A DNA stretch of 64,000 bases from Pleodorina starrii (lineage: Eukaryota > Chlorophyta > Chlorophyceae > Chlamydomonadales > Volvocaceae). Shown here piece by piece: positions 46,301 through 57,443 of this stretch. Positions within the stretch are counted from its first letter, which is position 1. Every line of letters begins with the position of its first letter. The position numbers and the translations under genes are program-made. The notes beneath the pieces are model-generated. The model was not told the origin of the DNA, made no database searches, and worked only from the letters and a program-made list of their open reading frames with translations. The stretch lies in assembly GCA_030267565.1 (NCBI GenBank), contig BRXU01000013.1, forward strand, positions 474,001-538,000. Reading direction: 5' to 3'.

Positions 46301-48815
46301 GCTGCGGCCGTCAGCGCCGATTTCGAAGATCCGGCGCCGAAACCTGTCAGCAGGCTTCGTCGCGAGCTGGCGGCTGAGGCGCAGGGCGGTCCGCCCGCTG
46401 CCGGCTCCGGCGGAAACTTGCGCACCTTTGGAAGGGAAGGGAAGGAAAGGAAATGGAAGGGAAGGGTGCGTGGCAGGAATTTGGAGGGAGCCCGGGGCCC
46501 GGCACGTGCAGGAGGGCAGCTTCACACGTACCAACCTGCGTAGTGTTTACGGTATGTGTTCAAGGGGGGAAAGGGCTGCTCGCAAGGATGCCGCCCCAAT
46601 GCTGCGGCTTGGTCGCCTCACATGTCCCTAAGGCTGCCTTGGGCCTCAAGCCTCAAGGCTTCAGTTTCAGCCTCTCCACCAATCAGATGGCCCCCCCGCC
46701 CACCGTCCTCTGTCCCATCGCTGCGCTTCCCGTCGTCCTTAGTAGGCCCCCGCCCTCCAGCGCCCACCATGTGCCCCACCCCACCTGCACCTCTCCCGAC
46801 AGAAGCACCGCCTGGAACGCCGGCGGCTTGCTCCCGCTGTGCAGTACACCGTACGGCGGTACGACACGCACGCGACAGCCCTTGGCCGCCTCCTGCAGCA
46901 TGCGCTGAGGCATCGCTGCCATCGCGCTCTGCAGCGAGTGGGTAGGAGGGGCAACCCGTGTGAGCATGTGTGTGTGTTGTGTGTGTGTTGTGTGTGTGTG
47001 TGTGTTGTGTGTGTTGTGTGTGTTGTGTGTAACTGTTACATATCTGCCGGGCCGACACTGGCCGGGGGCGCTAACCCGCCCACATACGGGAGACCGCCGA
47101 AGCACTCCTCTGTTGAGGAGGGGCGTACCACCTTGTCTGCACACTGCACCGGGAAGTGCTAACCGCTGCGCCGTAATCGTCACAGGACAGCGTCCACCTG
47201 ATTGTCCATGTGCCAGCTAAGCTAGCCCCAGGCGCCTACTGTCCTCAGTCCACCGTGTGTGTGTTGTGTGTGTGTTCTGTGACGAACACCATTCGCCCAC
47301 TCACTGGCGAACCCACCCCCCTCTCTTTCCCTGTGAAGCCACCCACCCTCCCAGCCACCCACCCTCCCAGCCACCCACCCTCCCAGCCACCCACCGGCAG
47401 TGACGCCAGCAGCACCGCCACCAACTCCAGACGCAAAGCCTCCGCCGGGCCATCACCCTCACCCTCTCCCTCCGCCTCTCCCACCCGCCTCGTTGCAGCT
47501 GCAGCTGCAGCCAGCTCCTCCCCAGCCGTCCCCTTCCTGCCCTGCCCTCCTTCACCGCCGCCGCCTCCACCACCAACCCCGGCACTCCCACCGCCGGGCC
47601 CTTCCCGCTCTCCGCTGCGCTGCTGCTGTGACTGCTGGCGCACGGACTGCCTGGACCCACTTGCTGCCGCTGGTCCCGTCGCCGGCGCTGTCCACACGAG
47701 CTGCCGCAGAAAGGCGCACAGCAGGTCGGCCCGTGTGGCCAGCCAGGCGGCGCTGCCAGTGGTGGCCCGCGCGCAGATGTCGGCCCAGGCGCTGTTGCTG
47801 AGGGTGGCGAGCAGGGCGCCGGAGGGGCCGGCGGTGACGCGGCCGCGGGCGCGGGGGTCGTGTGACAGCACGGCCTCGCGGCCGCAGACGTCGCCCGGGT
47901 GGAGGGGCCGGTGCTGCGGGGCGACCCGCGGGTCGGTGGGGTGCGGCACGGCGAGGTCGCAGGAGCCGGAGAGGAGGATGAAGCTGCGGGGCGGGCGGGG
48001 GACAGACGAGGTGGCCGGGGAGGGGAAGGGAGGGGAGGGGAGGGGAGGGGACAGGTGGGACAGAGGCGGCGGGAGAGGGGCGGCGGGACGGGACGGGCCG
48101 GGGACCAGCAGCATCGCGGCAGGCGCGGGTGAGTTGTGGGTCCCAGGAATGTGCGGCCACCGGAGGCGGGTCCGACACTGCGGCGCCCGTTCCCTTGGGG
48201 CCATGTCCCCCAGGCCTGCCTGGCGACCCCTGGCCCCATCCCAAGTGTGATAACTGATAAGGCTTGTTTCGGGGTTTTTAGGGTTAAGGGGTTTTATGAT
48301 TTTGTCCCTCGGTGCGCTCACATGCTGTACACGGCCTCTCCCGGCTCCGTCACCTTTTCTCCAGAGGCGAAGCTGGCGCATCCTGCAGTTGGGGAAGTTG
48401 TATTAGTACAATCTGGTTGGGAGGTTGTACATGTTGGAGGGACAGGTAAGGAGGGCGTTGTTAGGTGAGGGGGCTGTTGTCATGCAACAAGCACGAGGCT
48501 TGAGGCGGGCGAGGACGTAGGATGCTGAGGTTCCGCTCCAGGAGGGGTCAGACGAAACGTTCGTATCCTGAGGGTCATAATGGCTTACCTAGCACGCCGC
48601 TTATCTGCGTAAGGGACTCATCGGCCCAGCCCGCGAAGAAGGGCTGTTGGGCAGGTTGGACAGGTGGCGGGATGGAGAAAGGAAACGGGTCGACTGTGAG
48701 CTTACTCGGCAGTATGGGCAGTTGACGGCATAAGAATCGGACTTACGCACTGTTGGAGCTGTGTCTTAATTTCTTTCAGCTCTTGTGAAGTCCGAAGGGC
48801 GGGCCTGCGACACAT
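39393..48815 (-). CDS. giant triple cyclic-nucleotide-binding-domain protein
   Basis: Soluble (no membrane helix seen) protein with three cNMP-binding folds. Exons: 48815-48747, 48643-48589, 48382-48322, 47983-47395, 46928-46785, 46425-46128, 45799-45567, 45424-45235, 44887-44646, 44335-43862, 43512-43396, 43019-41811, 41433-41188, 40940-39393; about 1,824 residues, all phases match. cNBD1 (~24-180): PFFAGWADESLTQISGVL, FASGEKVTEPGEAVYSIFIL, then GREAVLSHDPRARGRVTA. cNBD2 (~259-540): VPPYGVLHSGSKPPAFQAVL and LSGEVQ, an Ala/acidic insert, then FGPVVATETRGSVLLELP. cNBD3 (~550-1225): WLTGGAVVARQGNPVEALYL, EGEVRLLDD, a His-rich insert, LLGES, a Gln/Ala insert, then VRLLAIPREALLRLP. The last ~500 residues are low complexity. 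The start at 48815 is tentative; an upstream ATG exon ending at about 49015 also fits in phase. Ligand (cAMP or cGMP) cannot be told. Confidence 0.8.
41696..41800. repeat. 10-bp GCAGCGCAGG-type tandem repeat in intron
   Basis: Imperfect repeats of CAGCGCAGGGCAACG lie just inside the intron after the exon ending at 41811 of the triple-cNBD gene. Similar GCACAGCACC repeats occur at 46056-46125 in another intron of the same gene. Confidence 0.85.
43331..43391. repeat. (CCA)n microsatellite at a splice donor
   Basis: A nearly pure CCA tract starts four bases after the donor of the exon ending at 43396. Confidence 0.9.
43718..43760 (+). repeat. 44-bp intronic repeat, copy 2
   Basis: Matches 29271-29314 over its full length with a divergent AT-rich centre; lies in the triple-cNBD intron between exons ending 43862 and starting 43512. 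Confidence 0.6.
46056..46125. repeat. 10-bp ACCGCACAGC tandem repeat in intron
   Basis: About seven copies of ACCGCACAGC, degenerating to ACCGC, next to the donor of the exon ending at 46128. Confidence 0.88.
46963..47030. repeat. (GT)n/(GTGTT) microsatellite, left flank of element B
   Basis: Interrupted GT repeat. A second run, 47255-47277, lies on the other side of element B. Confidence 0.95.
47031..47254 (+). mobile_element. GT-microsatellite-embedded element, copy B
   Basis: A 224-base block between two GT tracts inside a triple-cNBD intron. Its left ~95 bases match element A (28225), and its right end CCACC-GTGTG resembles A's CCTCC-GTGTG. It lacks about 500 bases of A's interior. Confidence 0.6.
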
Positions 48816-50912
48816 ACATGGAAGGCGCAATGAATGCCTAAAGCGGGGCCTGACGAGGCAGAAAAAGAAATTGACAACATAGCTTGCGTCAATGCCGGTG
48901 GCTGCTAGGACGACACAATGCACAACTCGACAACTCGACACGACGAGACGCGCATACGAAGATTTCTCCTGTTCACCGGATGCGGATGCTCTTGCGCATT
49001 GATAGTTCTATACCGCTTTTTAATTTTGAGGGCTAATACGCGCAGGCGCGCAGAACGTGAGTGCGCCACCATATACATTCCTACCTGACCCGGAGTAACG
49101 CTCCCAGGTTCAAGAGCGAATCCATTGAACATCACACATAAGAAGCCTAGTACACTATTGGGTCCTTGTCGTTGTGAATTTCGTTGGGCAAACAACAAGT
49201 CGAACTGCCCGCAACCACGTCCTCCTACGTAGAAATATGATAGTCATGGCGAGTCATTGTGAAGTCATATTGGAGGCGTGTATGTTCCAAATGAGCCATA
49301 GGATGCAGGTGGCAGAAAGCCAGAAACGCAGAATGGCAACTTACCGTACCTTACCTAAGCTTTCACCGAGACCTAACCACCCTGGCGCAGACCAAGCAAG
49401 AGACCAGGCAACCGCAGATCATAGTTGCTCTATAAGGGCATGGACATTATGTCCGCGGCTGCGGATAGTGTACTGGACCGTGAGGGTCCCGCTCCGGTAT
49501 GTGGCTCGATCAACCGATCCTCCGAGTGTAAGACGCAGGCCGAAGCTGCAAACGGTCGCGGGGGATGTTCCCACAACATGAGCGGCCCGATGCGGATCGT
49601 ATACGAACGCCCACGCTTCTCGGCAGTAGAACCCAAGTCCAAGAAGGCAAGAGACCAGCTGACCGGGGGCCGTTCGACTGGAGGGGCAGTACGACCGAAC
49701 AGAGTTAGCATGAGTCTTTTAAAGGATCGGGAGTGAGACACAGATGTCTCCTTTCATAGACATACAAGGATCGATACCACTTGTTTAGCATATTTCTTAC
49801 AAGGGAAAAATAGGATTGCTTGTGACAAGGCAGTGCGGCCAGTGCGGCCAGAGCGCGAATGGTAATTACCGGCCGCAACAGGCCGCAACCTGCCGCAACG
49901 TCAGCGACTCTCCAAAGGTACACCGACAACCCGCTACAGCGTGCCGCCATCTAAACTGGATGGGTGTCACATATGCCCCGAAGCGCTTCAAAAAAGCGAT
50001 TAGAACATTTGCGAATGTGTATGCCTCCGAAGCAGCACACGGCGCTGACGCAATTTCGTCTTGGCTGCTGAAACCTAGATGTGTCTCGGTTCTCGCCTCG
50101 GCCGCATAAACCGCGTCCGGAGCGAACTTGCACGGTATGTGGCGGGGACGCGGTATTGGATGAGTTCCACGTCCTAATGGAGTGCCCCGCCTATGAGCCC
50201 CTTGGGCAGGCTCTTGGTTTTCCCATTGGAAGGAAATACGGTATGCGGGACGTGATGACCTCTTGGGACCAGGTCAAGCTCGACAGTCTCCTGGCGCAGA
50301 TTCAGAGGGCCCGAAGAGAAATACTGCGGTCACCTCTTGGTTATACGGGTTATGTTTGCCCGTTCCTGCCCGTTGACGGCAGTGCCTCCGTTGTGGGGGG
50401 ACACATATCACTGGAGTACAGCCAGTACATGTACATGCCTAATGCCTAAAAAAGGAGGAGGCCTAATGCTTTAGGCACTCCTCCGCGAGTCCCCCTGGGG
50501 TAGGATGAACGGTCTAGCCTGTACAGCTAGCAACGGGTGTAAAAGCCGCTTCCCCTTGTAATCCTCGCATCCTAAAAAAACAGCATCCGCGCCGGGACAA
50601 TGGCGGGATTCAAGAGCTAACATGGCCAAGAGCATTGCGTACAATTTTGTTGCGCTCTGTTGCGCCGGAAGCGGAAGCGTGGAGCTGGCGACCTAGGAGA
50701 GCGGTTACGGTTTCGCCGTACGGTCGCTTTCCATGGCCAATCCGCAGTTCCGCACGTATACTCCCATTGCACAAGTATTTCTGGTTGACGCGTTGGAGGC
50801 TATTATGTATGAGGGTTACCTGTGACCCGCGCCAAAGTGAAAGGCCAGCATAATTATTATTCTTTTCCCACTTCGTGATTCATCAGCTCAAGCCGTGTGA
50901 CTAGAAGGAGTT
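48816..50912. other. divergent spacer with LINE fragment
   Basis: This lies between the 5' ends of the triple-cNBD gene (-) and the alpha/beta hydrolase (+). A possible upstream coding exon for the former ends at about 49015 (reading MVAHSRSARLRVLALKIKK with a GTATAG donor). The remainder holds the LINE fragment at 49930-50580 and unassigned open frames at 49425-49741 on both strands. Confidence 0.45.
49930..50580 (+). mobile_element. 5'-truncated LINE fragment (reverse transcriptase C-terminus)
   Basis: The frame 50081-50449 contains RTCTVCGGDAVLDEFHVLME followed by CPAY: the C-x2-C...H-x4-C zinc-binding motif found after the reverse transcriptase in many non-LTR retrotransposons. An upstream frame (AHGADAISSWLLKP) appears to join it after a frameshift near 50075. 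It stops at a TAA near 50447, and the fragment ends around a short A run at 50574-50580. It is dead: no RT catalytic core or endonuclease is present. Confidence 0.7.
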
Positions 50913-53900
50913 ATGGCGACAAATCATCAAACCAATGCGGGCCCTGTATCTTGGGAGCTTCTGGCCATTTTGCGGATGGCTGCACTTGCCTTATTTGAAG
51001 CACTATGGGGCCTAATGAGCTGGCCCTTCGCGCGCACAACAGAAGAGACGACATTATCGTATATACCAACGCATGAGAACCAAGCGCTGATCGCGGGATG
51101 CCCGACAATAAGAACCTTCCCATGCGCTCCCTGGGCAACTGGTAAGCTGGTGTGTCGGTCCCTCTTCACCGTGAAAATTGTTAGGTTTACGCCTTGCAAA
51201 ATCCCAACCCTTTGTGCGGCGGTGTCCGCACACGGTGCACCCCACTCCCGCCACACACGCTAACCGCCTCATCTGACATCCCTCGCCACGCACGTGCCGC
51301 CACCATCGCCGCCGGAATTCCTTAGCATCGTTATAATCGGTCACAAAGTGCCATGTGTGCAGGTCCACATGCGCAGACGTTCTTCGGCGTCATCAAACTC
51401 GGTCCCCGCCCGGTGCCCCGGAAGGAGCTCGTGACGATGCCGGACGGTGTCCAGATCACCCTGCTGTGGTTCGAACCAAAGGACGCCGCTGCTGATGCTC
51501 CCCTCGTGGTCAGCCTGCACGGCATAGGTACGACAATGGCTGGGCTGCGCTCTGGGCACGTTTGCCCGGTGCTAGGACCGTGGGGCCATCGTACGGGGCC
51601 CCTGGGGCTGCCATCGGCTCCCCAGATCATCTCCCCGAGCTACCGTATCTGCGGACGGAGTAGTACTGAGGTCTCAGCGACCAACCGAAGCGAAGTCCCG
51701 CCAATGCCGCCCGTGCCGCCAGTCCGTGCCGCCAAAGTCACGAGCTGCGTTCCGCGACGAGTAACGTGCAAGCCTTCGACGAGGGAACCGCATTGTGGCA
51801 CGCTGCAGCCGCCGACTTGGGTGGGCTCGCCATTCACGTTCCGGGCTCGGTGCGCACCTTTCCTCGCGCCGGAAGGCACCGCCGACCCACATCCGACCCA
51901 CATCCGACCCGACCCACATCCGACCCGACCCACATCCGACCCACATCCGACCCACGCCCGACCCACATCGCCAAACTGCGGCATGAGTCCGGAAACCGCC
52001 TCAAACAGACGCACCGGGACCACACCCTCACCCCACTCCTCGGCAGGCGGCGACGAGAACTCGGTGCGACCCATCATGTTGGCGGAGGAGTGCATGCGGC
52101 GCGGCTGGAGGAGCGTGATGTACCTGCGGCGGGGGCACGGCGACAGCTCGCTGCTGCCGTTGGGTGCAGCGGAAGCGGCGACGGGGCCGCAGGCGGCGGG
52201 GGCTGGTAACGGCGGCGGCAAGGCCGAGGCCGTCGCCGCCCCAGGTAGAACATCTGCAGGTGCAGCGGCGGCCGGAGGCGGCGGGAACAAGATTGCGGGA
52301 GCTGCCGCGGCGGCAACAGCAGGAGCGGCAGCACCCGTCGCGGTGCCCGTCGCGGCGGATTCGCCGGCCGCCGCGTGCCTGGACCTACCCTCGCCCCCGT
52401 CGTCGCCGCCCCCGCCGCTGCCGACCGGCGCCGGCGCCGTCACGACCGTGACCATCCTCGCCACCGATGCCTGCGACGACAGCGCCGCCGCCACCGACGC
52501 CACCGCGCCCTCCCCCGCTGCCTCTATCGGCTGTCTGCCCAAACACTTCAACCTGCCCACCCTGCCGCTGCCCCTACCACTGCCACTGCTGGGCGGCGGC
52601 GGCGGCGACGCTGCGGCTGGCGCCGCCGCCTCCCCCGCCGCCGCCGTGGATCCCGAGGCCCTGCGTCGCACCCGCAAGGCCTTTCCCCAGCACGCCGACA
52701 CGGAGGACTTTATGGTGGTGTTGCAGCACATCCGGGCACAGCGGCCAAGGGCCCTCATGCTGGCGGTGAGTGGTGGCAGGCAGGCAGCTGTAGAGGGTCG
52801 TGTTAGGGTAGCAGTGGGAACTCGCCCCGTGGATTTGATTCCGCACCGACGCATGCGCATGTGATAGTTCTTTTGAGAGGGTGAGGGTTGGCGCGCGGGG
52901 AGCTGGGATCCAGCTTCGGGGCGTGAACACCGGGCGCGCGTGTGTGTGCGCGTGCACACGCTGGATCGTGGACATTTTTGGGCGGCCTCCACGCCTCTCC
53001 TCCGGCCCGGCCCGAAATGCCCAAGGCCCCCCCACAAGCCCCGAAGCCCCACCCCGTCCTGCGAACCCCGCTCCGTGTCGTTGCCGCCGCGTCGCGTTGC
53101 GCCCGCCGCCGCGTCGCGTTGCGCAGGTGGGCTTCTCCATGGGATCCAATGTATTGGTTAAATTCCTGGGGGAGCACCCGCCAGCAGCGGCAGCGGCGGC
53201 GGCACCGAACGCTCGCGCGACTGGCGCCGCCGACGGCGGCGGTGGCGGTGCCTCCGTTGGCGAGCAGCCGGAGAGGCAGCAGGGCTGGAGGGAGGAGGAC
53301 CCCAAGAACCCACTGGCGGCGGCGATTAGCGTGAGCAACGGGTACGACATCATTGAAGGTACGGCGGACCGACCTTCGTACGGAGGGGGGGTGGCACTCA
53401 AGCCTGGACACCTTGCACCTAACCGCCGCTGGCACACACAGACGGACAGACAGGCAGACCGTCCTCCACCCCCGCTGCACTTCGCAGCACGAAGCCCACG
53501 AGACCGTTTGCTGACGGACACTTACACCCCAAGTTCGGGTTTTCTCGGGGGCCAGCATCTCCCCCCTCCCTGTCCCTTACACCTACGCCCCCTGTTCGCA
53601 TGTACCGTGTACTCCCCCCCCCACCGCCCCACGTGCCCCACTTGCCCCACCTCCCCCCACCGCCCCACGTGCCCAACCTCTCCCCACCGCCCCACGTGCC
53701 CCCACCTCCCCCCATCTCCCCCCATCTCCCCACGTGCCCCACGTGCCCAGGCACTCGGCACATGGTGTCCAGCCGCCCGCTGGCCGACCGCATCATCACG
53801 GCGGCGCTGCACAAGCTGCTGCGCCGCAAGTTGCCCGAGGTGCACGCCATCTGCGCGGCGCACGGACTGCTGGTGGGTGGGTGGGTGGGTCGTGGGTGGG

Positions 53901-55294
53901 TGGGCGGCTTGGGACGGGCTGGATGACTGGTCGTGTCGTTGCCTGTGCCCTCCAGCCGTGTTCCTTCCGCCACCGTGCGCACGCGTCCCGCCCTGCTAGG
54001 ACTGCGCTGCGCCTCTGCACCTGCCGGGCCGCCGCCATCCCCTGCTAGCTGCCACCCCCACCTCCGCCACCGCCTCAGCGCCTCTGCCCCGCCTCCCCCT
54101 CCCCTTCTGCCCCGCCTCCCCCTCCGCCTCCCCCTCCGCCTCCGCCCCCCCTCCCCTCTGCCCCGCCTCCGCCCCGCTCAGGTCGACTTTGACGAGGTGC
54201 TGTCTTGCAACACCATCCGCGATTTTGAGCGCGCGCTGATGCTGCCCATCTGCGGCCTGGATGATCTGGATGCCTACTACACCCACAACAACTGCAGAGA
54301 GGCGCTGATGGTGGGTGGGTGTGGTCATGAGCGGCTGGTGGGGGGCGGCTGGTGGGGGGCGGCTGGGTGGGCGGGCGCGTACTGGGTGGGTAGATGGAGG
54401 CGCGGACGAGGATGGACGGACGGATGGATGGGTGGGTGGATGGACAGGGCACCGTGGGCCGCGCCGGCTGTGGCACGGGTCACTGCCTCTCAACTGCCTC
54501 TCAACTGCCGCTGGACTTCCAGGCGCCATCCCGATATGGATGCGTGTGCGTATGATTGCCAAGGTGGTGCTGTGCTGCAGCCTGCTGCGACGCAGCTGCC
54601 AGCCACGTTACCCGGCTGCGCCGGCGTCGTGCCGCCTTCCGCTCGCCTTCCGATTGCCCTTATCCCCCCCCTGTCATCCTGGTTCACCTCCCGCACGCAG
54701 AACGTCCGCACGCCGCTGCTGTGCCTGTCGGCCCTGGACGACCCCATCATCGACCCCTCCCTGCTGCGCCACGCGGAGGCCGCCGCCGCCGCCAACCCGC
54801 ACGTGCTGCTGGCGGTGACGCGCCGCGGCGGCCACCTGGGCTGGATCTCCGGCTGGGCGGGGCGGTCCTGGATGATGGACGTCATAACCCAGTTCGTGGA
54901 GAGCGTGGCGGAGCTGCACGCCGCCGGAGGCGGACGCGGAGGCGGGGGCGGAGGAGGCGGCGCCGCAGGCGCTGGCGCTGGCGCGCGGAGCACGGCCTGT
55001 CCTGGCCAGCGGGAGGAGGTGCGGGCGGGGGCGGCGCCAGGTGCCGCCGGTGGCGGTCCCGTGCCGGGTGCAGACGACGGCGCGGACGATGGCGCCGCAG
55101 CCGCATGCGCTGCGGGTCCGCGAGCGTCCGGCGGCTGTGGTACGGCAGTTGCGCCCGGCAGGGAGACTGGGAGCGGGTGGCGGAGCGTCGACGTGACGGC
55201 GTCGTCCGCCGCGTCTTCGCCCGCGACTGCAGCGGCGGCGGTTGTCGCGGCGGCCGCTACCAGCTCGCCCGGCGCCGCCGCACCGGAGCGCTGA
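50913..55294 (+). CDS. EMB8/YheT/ABHD1-3-type alpha/beta hydrolase
   Basis: Serine hydrolase of the family including plant EMB8, bacterial YheT and animal ABHD1/2/3, probably acting on lipid esters at a membrane. Exons: 50913-51141, 51363-51527, 52047-52765, 53127-53358, 53751-53872, 54182-54310, 54701-55294; 729 residues, phases all match. Residues ~14-38 (LLAILRMAALALFEALWG) could be a membrane anchor. Then YIPTHENQALI, PLVVSLHGIGGDENS (oxyanion-side strand), nucleophile elbow GFSMGSN with Ser375, acid in LCLSALDDPI (Asp545/546), and His577 in RRGGHLGW. Also typical are SNGYDIIEG and DFDEVLSCNTIRDFE. A ~170-residue Ala/Pro/Gly insert (about 170-340) follows MYLRRGHGDS, and the C-terminal ~130 residues are low complexity. 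Human and plant homologues are about 400-530 residues, so the excess is insert and tail. Confidence 0.92.
51883..51970. repeat. (ACCCACATCCG)n tandem repeat in hydrolase intron 2
   Basis: About eight copies of ACCCACATCCG or CCGACCC variants, in the intron between 51527 and 52047. Confidence 0.88.
53600..53750. repeat. CCCCACNTGCCCC-type repeat in hydrolase intron 4
   Basis: Irregular CCCCACGTGCCC and CCTCCCCC repeats run up to the acceptor at 53750. They include several CACGTG palindromes and serve as the polypyrimidine tract. Confidence 0.85.
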
Positions 55295-56788
55295 GGGAGG
55301 GGCAGCCGGTCGGCGGGCTTTGAGGAGGATGGAGGGCGCGGCACGAAGGCTGCGGCTGCTGTGGCTGCGGCGCTGGAGGTGGAGGCGCCGGTAGGAGATG
55401 GGACGCTTCCGGAGGCGGCGCTGGAGGCGGGGGCCGGCGACATCGTAATGTGTGTGTGTGCGGCAGCGGCAGGAGGGGCCACAGTCAGTAATTTAACGTC
55501 ATGTACGACATCTTGCGCATGTACGGCACCTGCGGGAGTTTGGCTGCGGGAAGTTGTCCTGGGATAGACGCTGCCGGTTGTGGGGATCGTCTTACGGTGC
55601 GGTGTGGCGTGGTGTGACGCTTGCGTGCGTGCGACTCCATTTGCCACACCACACCACCAGACCACACCTGCAGTCTGACCGACTGATTGTGCAAAATGAC
55701 TATGTGCAGTGTATGTGTGTGTATGTGTGACGCAGGCGGAGTGGGGCGGGCGCCCCGTGACGGGTGACAGGCGGGATAGGCATATGGGGATGGGTGATTT
55801 CGGGGTGGTTGTAGCATGTAGCTGTACATGCAGCAAGGTGCGAGGGCCAGGCACAGGCGCTCGCTGGATCATTACGTGACATTGCACGTGCATCTCGTTT
55901 CTGGTATCTGGTTGCGTGCGCTGTCTCTTAGAATATCGTCCCGCAAACGCGTTCAGCATGTCACGCCCCGACCGTGTTCAATAATGGCCCCACGTCCCTG
56001 TGTTGCAGTCGCTGAGCCATCCTATGGCGGGTAGGAGTATCGGTAGGAATATCTTGGTGGCGAATGGTTGGGAATGAAGACGTTTTTGCCTTGCCTTTGC
56101 TTTCCCAAGTATCTACTTGGGTGGCATTGTCTGCGGTGAAAGGCTCATCGTGTGTCGTGGGTGGATTGGGTAAAGCAGCAGCAAGGGCACTCGCAGCAGC
56201 AGCAGCAGCATTTGACATTTCCATGCATTTGAGCAAGCACGCATCCAAACGGTCGACGATCGATGTGCACGAGTGCGCGTACTTTCAAAACATGACAATA
56301 AGTGCGCGGCGCGCCTCATTGTTGCACCTCCGTTGCGGGTGGCATTCACGCGGACGTGTAGCCGTGGCAGCCCCTGACAGTGCCTCTGATGGCAGCAGGA
56401 CGAGTATTGCGGATTGTACTTGCTTGTAAAGCTTTGCGGTTGGATGTTAAGTTGCATGTCAGTAGCACGCACGCTGGCCGGGTGGGTGGATAAGAGTTTG
56501 GCGGAGGGTGTGACCACTGACCAGCCGGGCGCGATTCGTCAGGATTCGTTTGTGGCTTGGATGCTTGACAGCTAACAGCGAGCATTCCAACCCCAAAACG
56601 CCACCGACGCCCCCTCCCCCTTGGGCTACATCCTACATAAGCAAGGCCCCGTCCGGATGACCCGCGCTCATCACGCTTCTTAAACTCCGAGAACGACGTG
56701 GCGGCGCTGCTCTCCTGGCAGGTGGTCGCCAGCCTGGTCTAACTGCCGCTGACCTGTGATCTGATCTGTCCTGACCTGACCTATGACC

Positions 56789-57443
56789 ACGTACACATGC
56801 ACACGTACACACGCACACGTACACACGCACACGTACACAATCACACGTACACACGCACACGTACACACGCACACGTACACACGCACACGTACACACGCAC
56901 ACGTACACACGCACACGTACACACGTACACACGCACACGTACACACGCACACGTACAGACGCACACGTACAGACGCACACGTACACGCGCACACGTACAC
57001 GCGCACACGTACACACGCACACGTACACACGCACACGTACACACGCACACGTACACACGCACACGTACACACGCACACGTACACACGCACACGTACACAC
57101 GCACACGTACACACGCACACGTACACACGCACACGTACACACGCACACGTACACACGCACACGTACACACGCACACGTACACGCGCACACGTACACACGC
57201 ACACGTACACACGCACACGTACACACGCACACGTACACACGCACACGTACACACGCACACGTACACGCGCACACGTACACACGCACACGTACACACGCAC
57301 ACGTACACACGCACACGTACACACGCACACGTACACGCGCACACGTACACACGCACACGTACACACGCACACGTACACGCGCACACGTACACACGCACAC
57401 GTACACACGCACACGTACACACGCACACGTACACACGCACACC
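56789..57443. repeat. 14-bp minisatellite (GCACACGTACACAC)n
   Basis: About 47 copies over 655 bases, with a few ACGCGC and GTACAG variants. Each unit carries an ACGT (often TACGT/ACGTA) core. The array is bracketed on both sides by CCTGACCTATGAC-like repeats. Frames on both strands are open throughout (Thr/His/Arg/Val repeats) and are artefacts. Confidence 0.97.

Noticed and set aside
54520..54570. Extra hydrolase exon reading GAIPIWMRVRMIAK
   Set aside because: Including it separates HNNCREALM from NVRTPLLCLSALDDP, which join smoothly in the family; it was left in the intron.
56789..57443. CRISPR array
   Set aside because: The repeat is continuous 14-bp tandem DNA with no unique spacers, and the genome is eukaryotic.
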